Positions 1 to 9,076 of a stretch of 64,000 nucleotides of DNA are shown piece after piece; the first letter of the stretch is position 1; the number at the start of each line of letters is the position of its first letter. Source of the DNA: Mycolicibacterium sp. TY81 (GTDB lineage Bacteria > Actinomycetota > Actinomycetes > Mycobacteriales > Mycobacteriaceae). Below the pieces are notes generated by a model, which was given only the letters and a program-made list of their open reading frames with translations, did no database searches and was not told where the DNA came from. Both the position numbers and the translations under genes were made by a program. The stretch is from assembly GCF_018326285.1 (NCBI RefSeq), contig NZ_AP023362.1, forward strand, positions 4,774,001 through 4,838,000, in the 5' to 3' direction.

Positions 1-293
1 TATGCGTCGCCACCGGAGCTGCGGTCGACGGGGATGAGCCCGGCGCGCTTGACCAGGAAATTGCCCATCGGCACCTGCTGCACCTCGGCCTTGAGCATGA
101 AGCGGACCCGGCGCCGCCGATGCGTGGCGGCCAACCCGGCCGGCAAGAAGTCGACGTACGCGGTGTGGTTGATCGCGATCACCGCACCGCCCGTATCCGG
201 AATGTGTTCCAGCCCTTGGTAAGTGATCCGGGTTCCCGTGGCGGCGACGGCCGCCTTGGCGGCAATCTCGATGCCGCGGAAAACTGGCTCCAT
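1..293 (-). CDS. 1-acylglycerol-3-phosphate acyltransferase (PlsC family), C-terminus beyond window
   Basis: Partial gene running off the left edge; the ATG is at 293. About 97 residues are visible. They contain the PlsC block I catalytic motif NHTAYVDF (HX4D) and the downstream LIPVDRSSGGDA segment typical of this family. The enzyme would transfer an acyl chain to lysophosphatidic acid at the membrane. It begins 4 bases after the stop of a paralogous acyltransferase, so the two are probably co-transcribed. M. tuberculosis has a matching tandem cluster (Rv3814c-Rv3816c); this copy looks most like Rv3815c. Family is seen; exact acyl acceptor is inferred. Confidence 0.85.
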   Translation of the reverse strand, partial: MEPVFRGIEIAAKAAVAATGTRITYQGLEHIPDTGGAVIAINHTAYVDFLPAGLAATHRRRRVRFMLKAEVQQVPMGNFLVKRAGLIPVDRSSGGDA

Positions 294-297
294 GGCG

Positions 298-1071
298 CTA
301 CTCCGGCGCCCCTTCCGCCTGCCGCGCCGCCCGACGCGCCGCTTTCTCGCGGGCTTCGTCGAGGTCCATCTGGTCGGCCTCGGCCAGCGTCGGCGCGCCG
401 CCGCCCAGCCGGTGCGGCACCCAGAACTCGCCCGCGGGATGTTCGGGGTAGCGGTCCTGGACTTCCGACAGCAGGTGCTGCATGCGGGCGTGCAGCAGCG
501 CCGTCAGCTCGGCGGCGGGCAGCGTCGGGTAGATGGGCTCACCGACGTGGATGAAGATGGGCACCTTGGGACGGCGCATGTTGCGCGGATGACCCTTGGT
601 CCAGATCCGCTGGGCACCCCAGATGATGTGCGGGACGATCGGCACGTCGGCCTCGATGGCCATGCGGGCCGCGCCCGACTTGAACGCCTTGATCTCGAAG
701 CTGCGGCTGATGGTGGCCTCGGGGTACACGCCGACAAGCTCGCCTGCCTTGAGCTGCTTGACCGCCTCGGCGTAGGAGTCCGCGCCGCTGCCGCGGTCGA
801 CGGGGATGTGGCGCATCTTGCGCATCAGCCAGCCGCCGTACTTGTTGTCGAAGACTTCCTTCTTCGCCATGAACCGCACCTTGCGGCCGCGCTTCTGCAT
901 GACGGCGGGCAGCCCGGCGAACGTGAAGTCGAAGTAGCTGGTGTGGTTGATCGCCACCACCGCGCCGCCACTGACCGGCAGGTTCTCCGCGCCCGTCACG
1001 GTGAAGGTCAGACCCTGCGCCCGCCACACCGTGCGCGCCAGCTTGATCACGGTGCCATATACCGGTTCCAC
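298..1071 (-). CDS. 1-acylglycerol-3-phosphate acyltransferase (PlsC family)
   Basis: A 257-residue PlsC-type acyltransferase. The catalytic HX4D motif is in INHTSYFDFT and the glycerol-phosphate binding region is around PVDRGSGADS and VGVYPEATIS. The GTG at 1071 is preferred because it gives an N-terminus (VEPVYGTVIK) parallel to the ATG start MEPVFRGIEI of the downstream paralogue; a longer open frame to 1236 exists but would overlap the divergent gene. The C-terminus is charged and Ala/Arg-rich. It lies 4 bases upstream of the second acyltransferase and corresponds by order to M. tuberculosis Rv3816c. Likely role is phosphatidic acid or mannolipid precursor synthesis; the specific substrate is not shown by sequence. 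Confidence 0.88.
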   Translation of the reverse strand: MEPVYGTVIKLARTVWRAQGLTFTVTGAENLPVSGGAVVAINHTSYFDFTFAGLPAVMQKRGRKVRFMAKKEVFDNKYGGWLMRKMRHIPVDRGSGADSYAEAVKQLKAGELVGVYPEATISRSFEIKAFKSGAARMAIEADVPIVPHIIWGAQRIWTKGHPRNMRRPKVPIFIHVGEPIYPTLPAAELTALLHARMQHLLSEVQDRYPEHPAGEFWVPHRLGGGAPTLAEADQMDLDEAREKAARRAARQAEGAPE

Positions 1072-1123
1072 GGGGATCAGCCTAGTGCGGACCGTCGGTA
1101 CCGTGCGTGGAAAGGTCGGGTGG

Positions 1124-1801
1124 GTGACCTTCCCCAGCGGACCCGTACCTGTTCCCGACGTCGTCGACACCCTCGCCGCCGGCCGTCCCGTCACCGCGGT
1201 CTGGGAGAACGAACTCGGCGGCGTGACGTTCGCCATCGGCGCCGGCGCCGAGTACGTGAAGACCTATCCCGCCGAGCACGCGCCGCTGCTGACCGACGAG
1301 GCCGTCCGGCTGCGCTGGGCCGTCCGGTACATAGCCGTCCCGCGCGTGCTCGGCGCGGGACCGGGCTGGCTGCACACCGCGGGCCTGCCCGGCCGCTCCG
1401 CCGTCGACCCGCTGTGGTCCGACGATCCCGAGACCGCGGCCCGCGCGATCGGGGCCGGCCTGCGGGCCATGCACGACGCGCTGCCCGTCGCGGACTGCCC
1501 GTTCGGGCGGCCCTCCTGGGTCGTCGACGTCCCCGATCCGGACCGCCTCGTGGTCTGCCACGGTGACGCGTGCTCGCCGAACACCCTGATGAGCGACGAC
1601 GGCGCGTTCGTCGGGCACGTCGACATCGGGGACCTCGGGGTGGCCGACCGGTGGGCCGACCTCGCGATCGCCACCATGTCCCTGGACTGGAACTACCCCG
1701 GCAACTACGAGGCCGCCCTGCTGGACGCCTACGGGGTGGCGCGGGACGACGAACGCATCGACTACTACCGCTCGCTCTGGGACGCTCCGGAATCCAGCTA
1801 G
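1124..1801 (+). CDS. aminoglycoside phosphotransferase (APH) family kinase
   Basis: A 225-residue protein of the APH/choline-kinase fold. The Brenner motif is CHGDACSPNTL and the metal-binding motif is VDIGDLGVADRWADLA, both close to APH(3') enzymes. The GTG at 1124 is chosen because GGAAAGG sits about 10 bases upstream; in-frame GTG codons at 1085 and 1103 are alternatives. It is divergent from the acyltransferases and precedes namH, the same position as Rv3817 in M. tuberculosis. Whether it confers antibiotic resistance or phosphorylates a metabolite is unknown; chromosomal conservation in order argues for a housekeeping or cryptic role. Confidence 0.8.
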   Translation: MTFPSGPVPVPDVVDTLAAGRPVTAVWENELGGVTFAIGAGAEYVKTYPAEHAPLLTDEAVRLRWAVRYIAVPRVLGAGPGWLHTAGLPGRSAVDPLWSDDPETAARAIGAGLRAMHDALPVADCPFGRPSWVVDVPDPDRLVVCHGDACSPNTLMSDDGAFVGHVDIGDLGVADRWADLAIATMSLDWNYPGNYEAALLDAYGVARDDERIDYYRSLWDAPESS

Positions 1802-1839
1802 ACTCGCTGGCGAACTCGTCACCGCCAAAAGGGGCATTT

Positions 1840-3402
1840 GTGCAGGTCACAAGCGTTGGACACGCCGGATTCCGGATCGATACCGCCGCGGGCAGCATTC
1901 TCTGCGACCCGTGGGTGAACCCTGCCTACTTCGCGTCGTGGTTCCCGTTCCCCGACAACAGCCGGCTGGACTGGGATGCGCTCGGCGACTGCGACTACCT
2001 GTACGTCAGCCACCTGCACAAGGACCACTTCGACCCGGAGCACCTGCGCGCGCACGTCAACAAGGACGCGACGGTGCTGCTGCCCGACTACCCGGTGCCG
2101 GACCTGCGTCGCGAGCTCGAGGCCCTGGGCTTCCACAAATTCTTCGAGACCACCGATTCGGTGAAGCACCGCGTCAGCGGGCCCAAGGGTGATCTGGACA
2201 TCATGATCATCGCCCTGCGCGCCCCGGCCGACGGCCCGATCGGCGACTCGGGCCTCGTGGTGTCCGACGGCGAGACCGTCGCGTTCAACATGAACGACGC
2301 CCGCCCGATCGATCTGGACATGGTGGCCACCGAGTTCGGTGACGTCGACGTGCACATGCTGCAGTACTCGGGCGCCATCTGGTACCCCATGGTCTACGAC
2401 ATGCCGGCCCGGGCCAAGGAGGCCTTCGGCACCCAGAAGCGGCAGCGCCAGATGGACCGCTGTCGCCAGTACATCGCGCAGGTCGGCGCCACCTGGGTGG
2501 TGCCGTCGGCCGGGCCGCCATGCTTCCTGGATCCCGAATTGCGTTGGCTGAACGACGATCACGACGATCCGGCCAACATCTTCCCCGACCAGGCGGTGTT
2601 CCTGGACCAGCTGCGCAGCCACGGCCACAACGGTGGGCTGCTGATGATCCCGGGCACCGTGGCGACGTTCACCGGGTCGGCGCTCGACTCGCTTGTGCAC
2701 CCCATTCCGGACGCCGAGGCCGAGGCGATCTTCACCACCGGCAAGGCCGCCTACATCGAGGCCTACGCGCAGCGCATGGCGCCCGTGCTGGCTGCCGAAA
2801 AGGCTTCCTGGGCACCGGCTTCCGGCGATTCGCTGCTGGAGCCACTGCGCGCCAAGTTCGAACCGATCATGGTGCAGAGCGACCAGATCTGCGACGGCAT
2901 CGGCTATCCGGTTGAATTGAGGATCGGCACTGGGGTCGAATCTCAGACCGTGGTCCTGGACTTCCCGAAACGGGCTGTGCGGGAGGCGATTCCGGACGAG
3001 AAGTTCCGCTACGGCTTCGGTATCGCACCCGAGCTGGTGCGCACCGTGCTGCGCGACGACGAGCCGGACTGGGTCAACACCATCTTCCTGTCCACCCGGT
3101 TCCAGGCGTGGCGGGTCGGCGGCTACAACGAGTACCTGTACACGTTCTTCAAGTGCCTGACCGACGAGCGCATCGCCTACGCCGACGGCTGGTTCGCCGA
3201 GGCGCACGACACCTCGGCGTCCATCGAGCTGGGCGGCTACGAAATTCAGCGCCGGTGCCCGCACCTGAAGGCCGACCTGTCGAAGTTCGGGATCGTCGAG
3301 GGCAACACACTGACCTGCAATCTGCACGGCTGGCAGTGGAACCTGGACAACGGCCGCTGCCTGACCTCCAAGGGTCATGAGTTGCGGAGCGCCAAGCGGT
3401 GA
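1840..3402 (+). CDS. namH: UDP-N-acetylmuramic acid hydroxylase NamH
   Basis: A 520-residue fusion of an N-terminal metallo-beta-lactamase-like domain (HLHKDHFD near residues 49-56) and a C-terminal Rieske [2Fe-2S] domain with the pair CPH and CNLHGW (last 50 residues). Known family role: hydroxylates UDP-MurNAc to UDP-N-glycolylmuramic acid, the modification typical of mycobacterial peptidoglycan. The GTG at 1840 follows AAAAGGGG. It corresponds to Rv3818 by order, and its stop overlaps the start of the next gene (GTGA). Strongly identified by architecture plus location. Confidence 0.92.
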   Translation: MQVTSVGHAGFRIDTAAGSILCDPWVNPAYFASWFPFPDNSRLDWDALGDCDYLYVSHLHKDHFDPEHLRAHVNKDATVLLPDYPVPDLRRELEALGFHKFFETTDSVKHRVSGPKGDLDIMIIALRAPADGPIGDSGLVVSDGETVAFNMNDARPIDLDMVATEFGDVDVHMLQYSGAIWYPMVYDMPARAKEAFGTQKRQRQMDRCRQYIAQVGATWVVPSAGPPCFLDPELRWLNDDHDDPANIFPDQAVFLDQLRSHGHNGGLLMIPGTVATFTGSALDSLVHPIPDAEAEAIFTTGKAAYIEAYAQRMAPVLAAEKASWAPASGDSLLEPLRAKFEPIMVQSDQICDGIGYPVELRIGTGVESQTVVLDFPKRAVREAIPDEKFRYGFGIAPELVRTVLRDDEPDWVNTIFLSTRFQAWRVGGYNEYLYTFFKCLTDERIAYADGWFAEAHDTSASIELGGYEIQRRCPHLKADLSKFGIVEGNTLTCNLHGWQWNLDNGRCLTSKGHELRSAKR

Positions 3403-3770
3403 CGAGCGCCCAGTCCGGCGCTCGCCCGGACGCGCATTACGACGACGGCCAGATCTTCCTGGACCGGCAGGCGATCACGTTGCGCCGCTACCACTTTCCG
3501 TCGGGCACGTCGAAGATCATCCCACTCAGCGCGGTCCGTGGCTACAAGGCCGAGTCGCTCGGCTTCATCATGGACCGGTTCCTGATCTGGGGCGGCACCG
3601 ACCCGCGCCGCTGGTTGCCGCTGGACATCTGGCGGCCCATCAAGTCGACGCTGGTGACCCTCGACGTCGTCGGCACCACCCCGGCGCCGGCGTGTACCCC
3701 GTTGCGGCCCAAAGAGTTTCTGGCCACGCTCGACGAGTTACTGGGAGAGCAGGCCGCTCGCCGACAGTGA
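3399..3770 (+). CDS. conserved protein, Rv3819-like, PH-domain-like fold possible
   Basis: A 123-residue soluble protein whose GTG start overlaps the namH stop, implying translational coupling. No catalytic motif is visible. The pattern of short strands (ITLRRYHFPS, KIIPLSAVRGY, RFLIWGG) with a C-terminal helix after RPKEFLATLDELL resembles a bacterial PH-like domain, which is an inference from pattern. The position matches Rv3819 in M. tuberculosis. The coupling to namH suggests an accessory role in muramic acid glycolylation, for instance as an assembly or electron-transfer partner, but nothing in the sequence proves that. Confidence 0.75.
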   Translation: MTSAQSGARPDAHYDDGQIFLDRQAITLRRYHFPSGTSKIIPLSAVRGYKAESLGFIMDRFLIWGGTDPRRWLPLDIWRPIKSTLVTLDVVGTTPAPACTPLRPKEFLATLDELLGEQAARRQ

Positions 3771-3784
3771 CCAAATGGCGGCTG

Positions 3785-4036
3785 CTACCACCTGGTGCCG
3801 TCGAGCCCGGGAATCACGCACCGCCCGTCCGCAGCGACGCGGCCGATGAGCATGCCGTCGTAGCCGGTACACGACGAGTTGAGCGGCTCGCAGGTGTTGA
3901 TGGACGTGATCACCTTGTCCTGGCCGCACGGGGTGCCCGGCGCGGGTGGATCGGCGGCGGCCACAGCAGCGCTGAAGCCCAACGCGAGCATCACCGTGGA
4001 CGCGAGGACGAGAGAGCGGGTCGAGTCGAACATCAT
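3785..4036 (-). CDS. small secreted Cys-containing protein
   Basis: An 83-residue protein with a Sec signal peptide: basic start, hydrophobic VLASTVMLALGFSAAVA and a probable cleavage after AVAAA. The mature part has four cysteines (TPCGQD, NTCEP, SSCTGY, GRCVIP), consistent with two disulfides outside the cell. GGAGG lies 5 bases before the ATG at 4036; a second ATG follows at 4033. It is convergent with the Rv3819-like gene and codirectional with the DUF5718-like gene. Function unknown; small secreted proteins of this type are common in mycobacteria. Confidence 0.75.
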   Translation of the reverse strand: MMFDSTRSLVLASTVMLALGFSAAVAAADPPAPGTPCGQDKVITSINTCEPLNSSCTGYDGMLIGRVAADGRCVIPGLDGTRW

Positions 4037-4102
4037 GGACACCTCCGGCCGATGGCCCCGACGTGCACCAATGCTACGCCGAAACCGGCGATGTGACCCC
4101 GG

Positions 4103-4912
4103 CTAATTCGCGGTCCGCACCGTCTGCAGCAACTCCGAGACGTCGTCCGAGGCGGTGTCGTACACGCGCACGATCGCCCGGTCGCCCGTCTTGAGGTAGG
4201 TGGACTCGCCCAGCTCGGTGTAGCGCGTCGCGCCGATGCCGACGAGCAGCTTCCTTGGGTGACCGCTGGCCACCATCAGGGCGCCGACATCCTCCAAAGG
4301 TGTGTCGTCCGAACCCTTCTGGTTCGCCAGCCGGTCCACGATCCAGTCCAGCAGCTGTGTCCCGTAGTACGAGTAGCCCAGCAGCGGGCTGTCCTGGCCG
4401 TACGCCTGCTCGACGCCGCTGCCGTCGTCCAGGAAGCTCGCCAGCCGCAGCGACGACGTCGGACCGTCGGGGCTCAGGTCGTCGATGGCGAAGAACTGCG
4501 GGGCCACCCCCTTGGACGCCGGACCCCAGTTCTTCTTGTGGCTGATCTTCGGCGCGTTGGGCCGGCGAATGGAGCAGTCGTTGAACGCGCCCAGCGCGAA
4601 CGGCCGCAGCCCGACCACCCGGTCGCCCGACCACGACACCTCGCACGCCAGCCCGACCTCGGGCTCGATCTGCAGGTTCAGCGGGGTGTCACTGACCGGC
4701 AGCTGCACCGCGTCGGTGGACAGCGGGAACTCGCCGAGGAACGTGTCGCTGCCCGGCGCGTACCACGGAAAAATGCCCTTGGGTGCCCCGCCCTCGGACC
4801 GGACATTGACGAAATCGACTGCCTCCCCGGCCTGTTCGAGGTGCCCGGCGAAATTGCCCGCCACCCCGAAGCCGAACCAGCCACGCATGTCGTCCAGGTC
4901 GAGATCGATCAT
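4103..4912 (-). CDS. DUF5718-like protein, possible fumarylacetoacetate-hydrolase fold
   Basis: A 269-residue cytoplasmic protein starting at ATG 4912 with AGGGTGG upstream. Segments such as MRGWFGFGVAGNFAGHLEQAG, GLACEVSWSGDRVVGLRP and the C-terminal RYTELGESTYLKTGDRAIV recall DUF5718 proteins, which look distantly related to fumarylacetoacetate hydrolases. I do not recognise catalytic residues with certainty. It stands alone on this strand, divergent from the hemerythrin-like gene with about 105 bases between them. Assignment is by remembered family pattern, so the fold is tentative and no reaction is proposed. Confidence 0.65.
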   Translation of the reverse strand: MIDLDLDDMRGWFGFGVAGNFAGHLEQAGEAVDFVNVRSEGGAPKGIFPWYAPGSDTFLGEFPLSTDAVQLPVSDTPLNLQIEPEVGLACEVSWSGDRVVGLRPFALGAFNDCSIRRPNAPKISHKKNWGPASKGVAPQFFAIDDLSPDGPTSSLRLASFLDDGSGVEQAYGQDSPLLGYSYYGTQLLDWIVDRLANQKGSDDTPLEDVGALMVASGHPRKLLVGIGATRYTELGESTYLKTGDRAIVRVYDTASDDVSELLQTVRTAN

Positions 4913-5017
4913 GGCTGCCACCCTACTGCGGCCGTGACCAGCACCGACAAGCCACAACCAAGTCGCGCTTAAGTCACGGGCACCACGCTGTGCGCAACCG
5001 ATCACGAGGAGTCTGCT

Positions 5018-5743
5018 GTGCCCACCTCCGTCCCCGCCGTCAGCGTCGCACCCCGCCAGGCCGGCGAGCCCAAGCCCGACCTGCTGGGCATCAGGCTGGC
5101 GCACCGCGCCATGCTCGTCGACCTGGTCCGGCTCACCGAGCTGGCCAAGGCCGTGCGCGACCGCGACGTCATCTGCACGCCCGCCCGGGCCCGCGCCATC
5201 TCGCAGTACATCGAGATGCTGTGCGACTCGATCCATCACCACCACAGCACCGAGGACACGGTGCTGTGGCCAGTGATCCAGGCCAGCGTCGGCGCTCACC
5301 TCGACCTGAGCGAACTCACCGACGACCACGCCGCGCTGGACCCGCGCCTCGATCAGCTGCGGGCGCGCGCCGCGGCGTTCCGGCTGTCCAACGGTGACCG
5401 CAAGGTCGCGTTCCTCATGGCGTTCGAACTGGCCGAACTCACCGCGCTGCTGACCGAACACATCAACGACGAAGAATTCGACCTGTTCCCGCTGATCACC
5501 GAGCACGTATCGGTGGACGACTGGGAGGACGTGGAGGCAGCCGCCCGCGCCGGCAGCCGGATGTCGTTCGACGGCCCGCGTTCACTGGCCGTGATGACCG
5601 ACGACGAGCGCGCCTCGATGGCGGGCAAGTTGAGCATCGGGTTGCGGGCGTTTCTGGCGGTCCTGATGTTCCGGCACCGGCGCGTCGTGCGCACCGTCTT
5701 CGGCGACCTCGCGGAGAGCCGGTACGAGGCCCTGGCCGGCTAG
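5018..5743 (+). CDS. hemerythrin-like HHE domain protein
   Basis: A 241-residue protein with a four-helix hemerythrin/HHE cation-binding core. Putative di-iron ligands lie in LAHRAMLVD, SIHHHHSTEDTVLWP, DDHAALD and TEHINDEEFDLFP, the classic H...HxxxE...H...HxxxD/E arrangement. The C-terminal 70 residues are an extra helical region. The GTG at 5018 has GAGGAG 6 bases upstream. Mycobacterial hemerythrin-like proteins are linked to oxidative or nitric-oxide stress, which is family knowledge. Its stop codon shares the CTAG tetranucleotide with the stop of the convergent regulator. Confidence 0.85.
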   Translation: MPTSVPAVSVAPRQAGEPKPDLLGIRLAHRAMLVDLVRLTELAKAVRDRDVICTPARARAISQYIEMLCDSIHHHHSTEDTVLWPVIQASVGAHLDLSELTDDHAALDPRLDQLRARAAAFRLSNGDRKVAFLMAFELAELTALLTEHINDEEFDLFPLITEHVSVDDWEDVEAAARAGSRMSFDGPRSLAVMTDDERASMAGKLSIGLRAFLAVLMFRHRRVVRTVFGDLAESRYEALAG

Positions 5744-8700
5744 TCGATGAAACTCAACGCCTCGGCGGCGAGCCGGGACCGCAGCGCGTCGGCGGCCTTG
5801 CGGTAGGCGCGGGCCTCGTCGGGCCGGCCCAGCGCATCGGCGGCCGCGGCCAGCGCGTCGTCGACGGGCCCGACCATGAGCCCGTCGACTCCGAGCCCGG
5901 CGATGCTGCCGGAGTAGCGCTCGAGTTCGGCGGCCCGGGCCCGCACCTCGTCGAGGTCACCCATTGCGACCGCGGCATTGACGCGCAGCACGGTGAACGG
6001 CACCCAGAAATAGGCCCGCTCGATCGGTTTGCGGTCCGGCCACAGCGCCCGGGCCTCGGCCTCGCGGCCCCGCGCGACCAGCGCCAGCACCGCCGCGTCC
6101 AACGCGGCGACCGAAATCTCGCGGTAGAAGAACACCAGCTCGTCGGCCAGGGTGCCCAGGTCGCCGAGACAGAACTCCCCAGTCACCCGGCCGACCATCG
6201 CCAGCTTGGCGCCGTTGGCAGCGCCGTTTTCGGCCATCCGCGCGGCCAGGTCGGTGTAGGCGCTCACCGCCTCCTCCAACCGGCCGGCGAGCAGGTACAT
6301 CCGGGCCTGGAACAGCCCCAGCACGCCGAGCAGATGGACCAGCTGGCCGGTGCTCGCGCGCGCCACCGCGAGGTCGACGTGACGCTTCGCCGTCGCCAGG
6401 TCGGACCGGTTGCCGGCGGCCAGCGACAGCAGCCAGTGCGCCACCGCCTGGTAGTCGGCCTGCTCGGCGGCCTCCGCGGTCTGCAGCAGTTCGGCGGCGA
6501 GCACGTCGCGCTCGCCGTCCAGGTCGGGGCCGAGGGCGCAGAAGGCGTGCACGTTGAGCGCGGTGCACAGCAGGCGGCCCGCTCCGGGATCGTCGGCGTA
6601 CACCTGCCGCGCCAGCGCGAGCATCTCGGTGCTGGCGGCCAGCGCACCCTCCGGGTCGTTGCCCTCCAGCTCGACATAAAGCGCCTTGAGCAGCCGGATG
6701 CGGTCCGCCGCAGAGACGTCGCCGGCCAGCACGTGCCGCAGCAGCCCGATCATCTGACCGTCGGATTCGTCGTACTCGCGGTCGCGCCACACCAGCGGGG
6801 TGTCCCACGCCGTGAGGATGCGCACCACCAGATCGTCACGCGACCGGCCCGAGACCAGCTGCAGCGCACATTTCATCTCACTGCGCGCCGTGACGGCGTC
6901 GCCGGACTGCGCTAGCGCGGCGATCAGGCCGCAGCGGACCTCGATGTCCTGGTCCAGCATCGCCACGCTCGGCGCCAGCTGCCGGCTGGCGGCCAGTTCG
7001 AGCATCTGGACCGCGGCGCGCCACTGCCGGGCGGCTTCGGCATGCGCCCCGACCGAACCCGCGTCCCGAGCAGCGGCGGTGGCGAAATCGGCTGCCGCCG
7101 AAGCGGTTTCCGCGGTCGCAGACGCGACGGCGTGGTGGGCCAGCGCGGCCGGATCGACCGAGCGACCAGGCGCGCGCAGCAGCTCGAGCGCCGCGGCATG
7201 CAACCGCGACCGCCGCAGTTTCGAGGTGTCCTCATACAGGGTGTCGCGGACCAGCCCGTGCGCGAACTGCAGCCGGCCGGGCGTCGGTTCGTCGAGCAGG
7301 CCCAGCAGCACGGCCGGTTCCAGCGCGTCGAGCAGATCGTCGGGGTCACTGCGGCCCAGTTCGGCCAGCAGGTCGACATCGATGTCGCGGCCCAGCACGG
7401 CCGCTTGACGCAGCGCGGTGACCGTCGGGCCGGGCAGCCGGGCCAGCCGGCGCCGCAGCACATCGCGCACGCCGACCGGCACCGACGCCCACACCGCGTC
7501 GGGCCCCTCGGCGGCCATCAGCCGGGCCAGTTCCCGCACGAACAGCGGGTTGCCGCCGGTGCGTTCGCGCAGCAGGCGCAGCGCCTCGCCACTGGTCGTC
7601 AGTCCGCAGTCGGCGGCGACGGCGGCCGTGGCCGCGGCGTCCAGCCCGCCGAGAATCAGGTGCGCCGACGTGTGCACCGTCAGCGCCGCCCGCGCCACCT
7701 CGAGTTCGCCGCGATCCTCCGACGGGCGGTACGTCGCGATGACCAGGACGCGACGGTCCTGGGTGCGGTCGGCGACGAGCCGCAGCAGCTCCAGCGTCAG
7801 GCCGTCGGTGCGGTGCAGGTCGTCGAGGACGACGGCCAGCGGCTGCTGCTCGGCGACGGCGCTCAGAGCGTCGGCGACCGCCTGCCCGAGCCAGAACGTG
7901 CCCTGCTCGGCCGCGGCGCGGTCGTGCAGCAGCGGGGCCAGCGCCTGCCGGTCCTGATCCGTCGCATCGCCCAGCTCCCGGAGCACCTCGGTCCACGCCC
8001 AGCCCGCGGGCGCGCCGTGGACCTCCTGGCACCGGCCGTGCACGGTCCGCCAGCCTGCCGCGCGCAACCGGGCCGCGGCGGCCGCGGCCAGCGTGGTCTT
8101 GCCGGAGCCCGCCTCGCCGCCGATCCACAGCACCGCACTGACACCGGCGGCGACGCTGCGTGCCGCGGCGTCGATGGCTGCGAGCTCCTCGGCCCGGCCG
8201 TACGCGACGAGGCCCGCCGGTTCGCGCGGCGCCGCGTCCGGGACCTCCGGCGCCGTCGCCCGGACCGGCGCGGGCCGCGACGGTTCCAGATGGTCGGCCT
8301 GCCGCAGGATGTCGCGCTCGAGATCGCGCAGCGCGCGGCCGGGCTCCAGGCCCAGCTCGTCGATCAGGTGCTCGCGGGTGCGCCGCAGTACCTCGAGCGC
8401 GTCGGCCTGCCGACCGGTGCGGTACAGGGCGGTCGCCAGGACTGCGGCCGCGCCTTCGCGTCCCGGATGCGCGGCGACGTGTCCTTCCAGCGCCGCGACC
8501 GCGGTGCCGTACCGACCGAGCTCGACATGCGCGGCGGCATGGCTTTCCACCGCGGCCGACCGGAGTTCGGTCAGCCGTGCCACCTCCGGCACCGCCCACA
8601 AGGCGTCACCGGCCCCCGCGAACGGCTCACCGGCCCAGCCCGCCAGCGCCTCGTCGAGCAGCTGGGCGCGCCGCCGTGGGTCTGATTCATCTTGCGCCGC

Positions 8701-9054
8701 AGTCACTTTCGCTTCGAAGTACCAGGCGTCGACGGCGTCGTCCGGCAGCCGCAGGCAGTATCCGGGCGCGGCGCTGACGAGGATGCGGGCCGGTGCCCGG
8801 CGCTGGCGATCAGGCTCCAGGACGCGGCGCAGATGCGAGACGTAGACCTGCAGCGCCGACAGTGCCTTGGGCGGCGGTTCGCCTTCCCACAGGTCGTGGA
8901 TGAGCCGGTCGACGGACACCGTGTGCCCGCGGGCCGCCACCAGCCGGGCGAGCAGCGCCCGCTGCATGCGCGCGCCCAGGTCCACCGGATCGGTACCGAC
9001 CCAGGCCCGTACCGGGCCGAGCACCGTCACCCGCACCGGTTGTGCCACCGTCAT
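5740..9054 (-). CDS. AfsR/SARP-type transcriptional regulator with AAA ATPase and TPR-like region
   Basis: An 1104-residue regulator. Residues 1-100 form a winged-helix Trans_reg_C domain (RVTVLGPVRAW, QRALLARLVA), followed by a bacterial transcriptional activation (BTAD) domain with DAWYFEAKV to about residue 255. The ATPase has Walker A GEAGSGKTT near residue 315 and Walker B AVVLDDLHRTD. The remaining 500 residues are helical TPR-like repeats. The ATG at 9054 lies 22 bases after serS, on the same strand, so it could be transcribed from the serS promoter. Such proteins usually activate secondary metabolism or stress genes; no target is visible nearby. Confidence 0.88.
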   Translation of the reverse strand: MTVAQPVRVTVLGPVRAWVGTDPVDLGARMQRALLARLVAARGHTVSVDRLIHDLWEGEPPPKALSALQVYVSHLRRVLEPDRQRRAPARILVSAAPGYCLRLPDDAVDAWYFEAKVTAAQDESDPRRRAQLLDEALAGWAGEPFAGAGDALWAVPEVARLTELRSAAVESHAAAHVELGRYGTAVAALEGHVAAHPGREGAAAVLATALYRTGRQADALEVLRRTREHLIDELGLEPGRALRDLERDILRQADHLEPSRPAPVRATAPEVPDAAPREPAGLVAYGRAEELAAIDAAARSVAAGVSAVLWIGGEAGSGKTTLAAAAAARLRAAGWRTVHGRCQEVHGAPAGWAWTEVLRELGDATDQDRQALAPLLHDRAAAEQGTFWLGQAVADALSAVAEQQPLAVVLDDLHRTDGLTLELLRLVADRTQDRRVLVIATYRPSEDRGELEVARAALTVHTSAHLILGGLDAAATAAVAADCGLTTSGEALRLLRERTGGNPLFVRELARLMAAEGPDAVWASVPVGVRDVLRRRLARLPGPTVTALRQAAVLGRDIDVDLLAELGRSDPDDLLDALEPAVLLGLLDEPTPGRLQFAHGLVRDTLYEDTSKLRRSRLHAAALELLRAPGRSVDPAALAHHAVASATAETASAAADFATAAARDAGSVGAHAEAARQWRAAVQMLELAASRQLAPSVAMLDQDIEVRCGLIAALAQSGDAVTARSEMKCALQLVSGRSRDDLVVRILTAWDTPLVWRDREYDESDGQMIGLLRHVLAGDVSAADRIRLLKALYVELEGNDPEGALAASTEMLALARQVYADDPGAGRLLCTALNVHAFCALGPDLDGERDVLAAELLQTAEAAEQADYQAVAHWLLSLAAGNRSDLATAKRHVDLAVARASTGQLVHLLGVLGLFQARMYLLAGRLEEAVSAYTDLAARMAENGAANGAKLAMVGRVTGEFCLGDLGTLADELVFFYREISVAALDAAVLALVARGREAEARALWPDRKPIERAYFWVPFTVLRVNAAVAMGDLDEVRARAAELERYSGSIAGLGVDGLMVGPVDDALAAAADALGRPDEARAYRKAADALRSRLAAEALSFID

Positions 9055-9076
9055 GCCCCCGCCGACGTGGTTTCTT

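Noticed and set aside
1124..1801. APH-family gene considered as an acquired resistance gene
   Set aside because: It occupies the conserved Rv3817 place and has host-like base composition; no mobile element is nearby.
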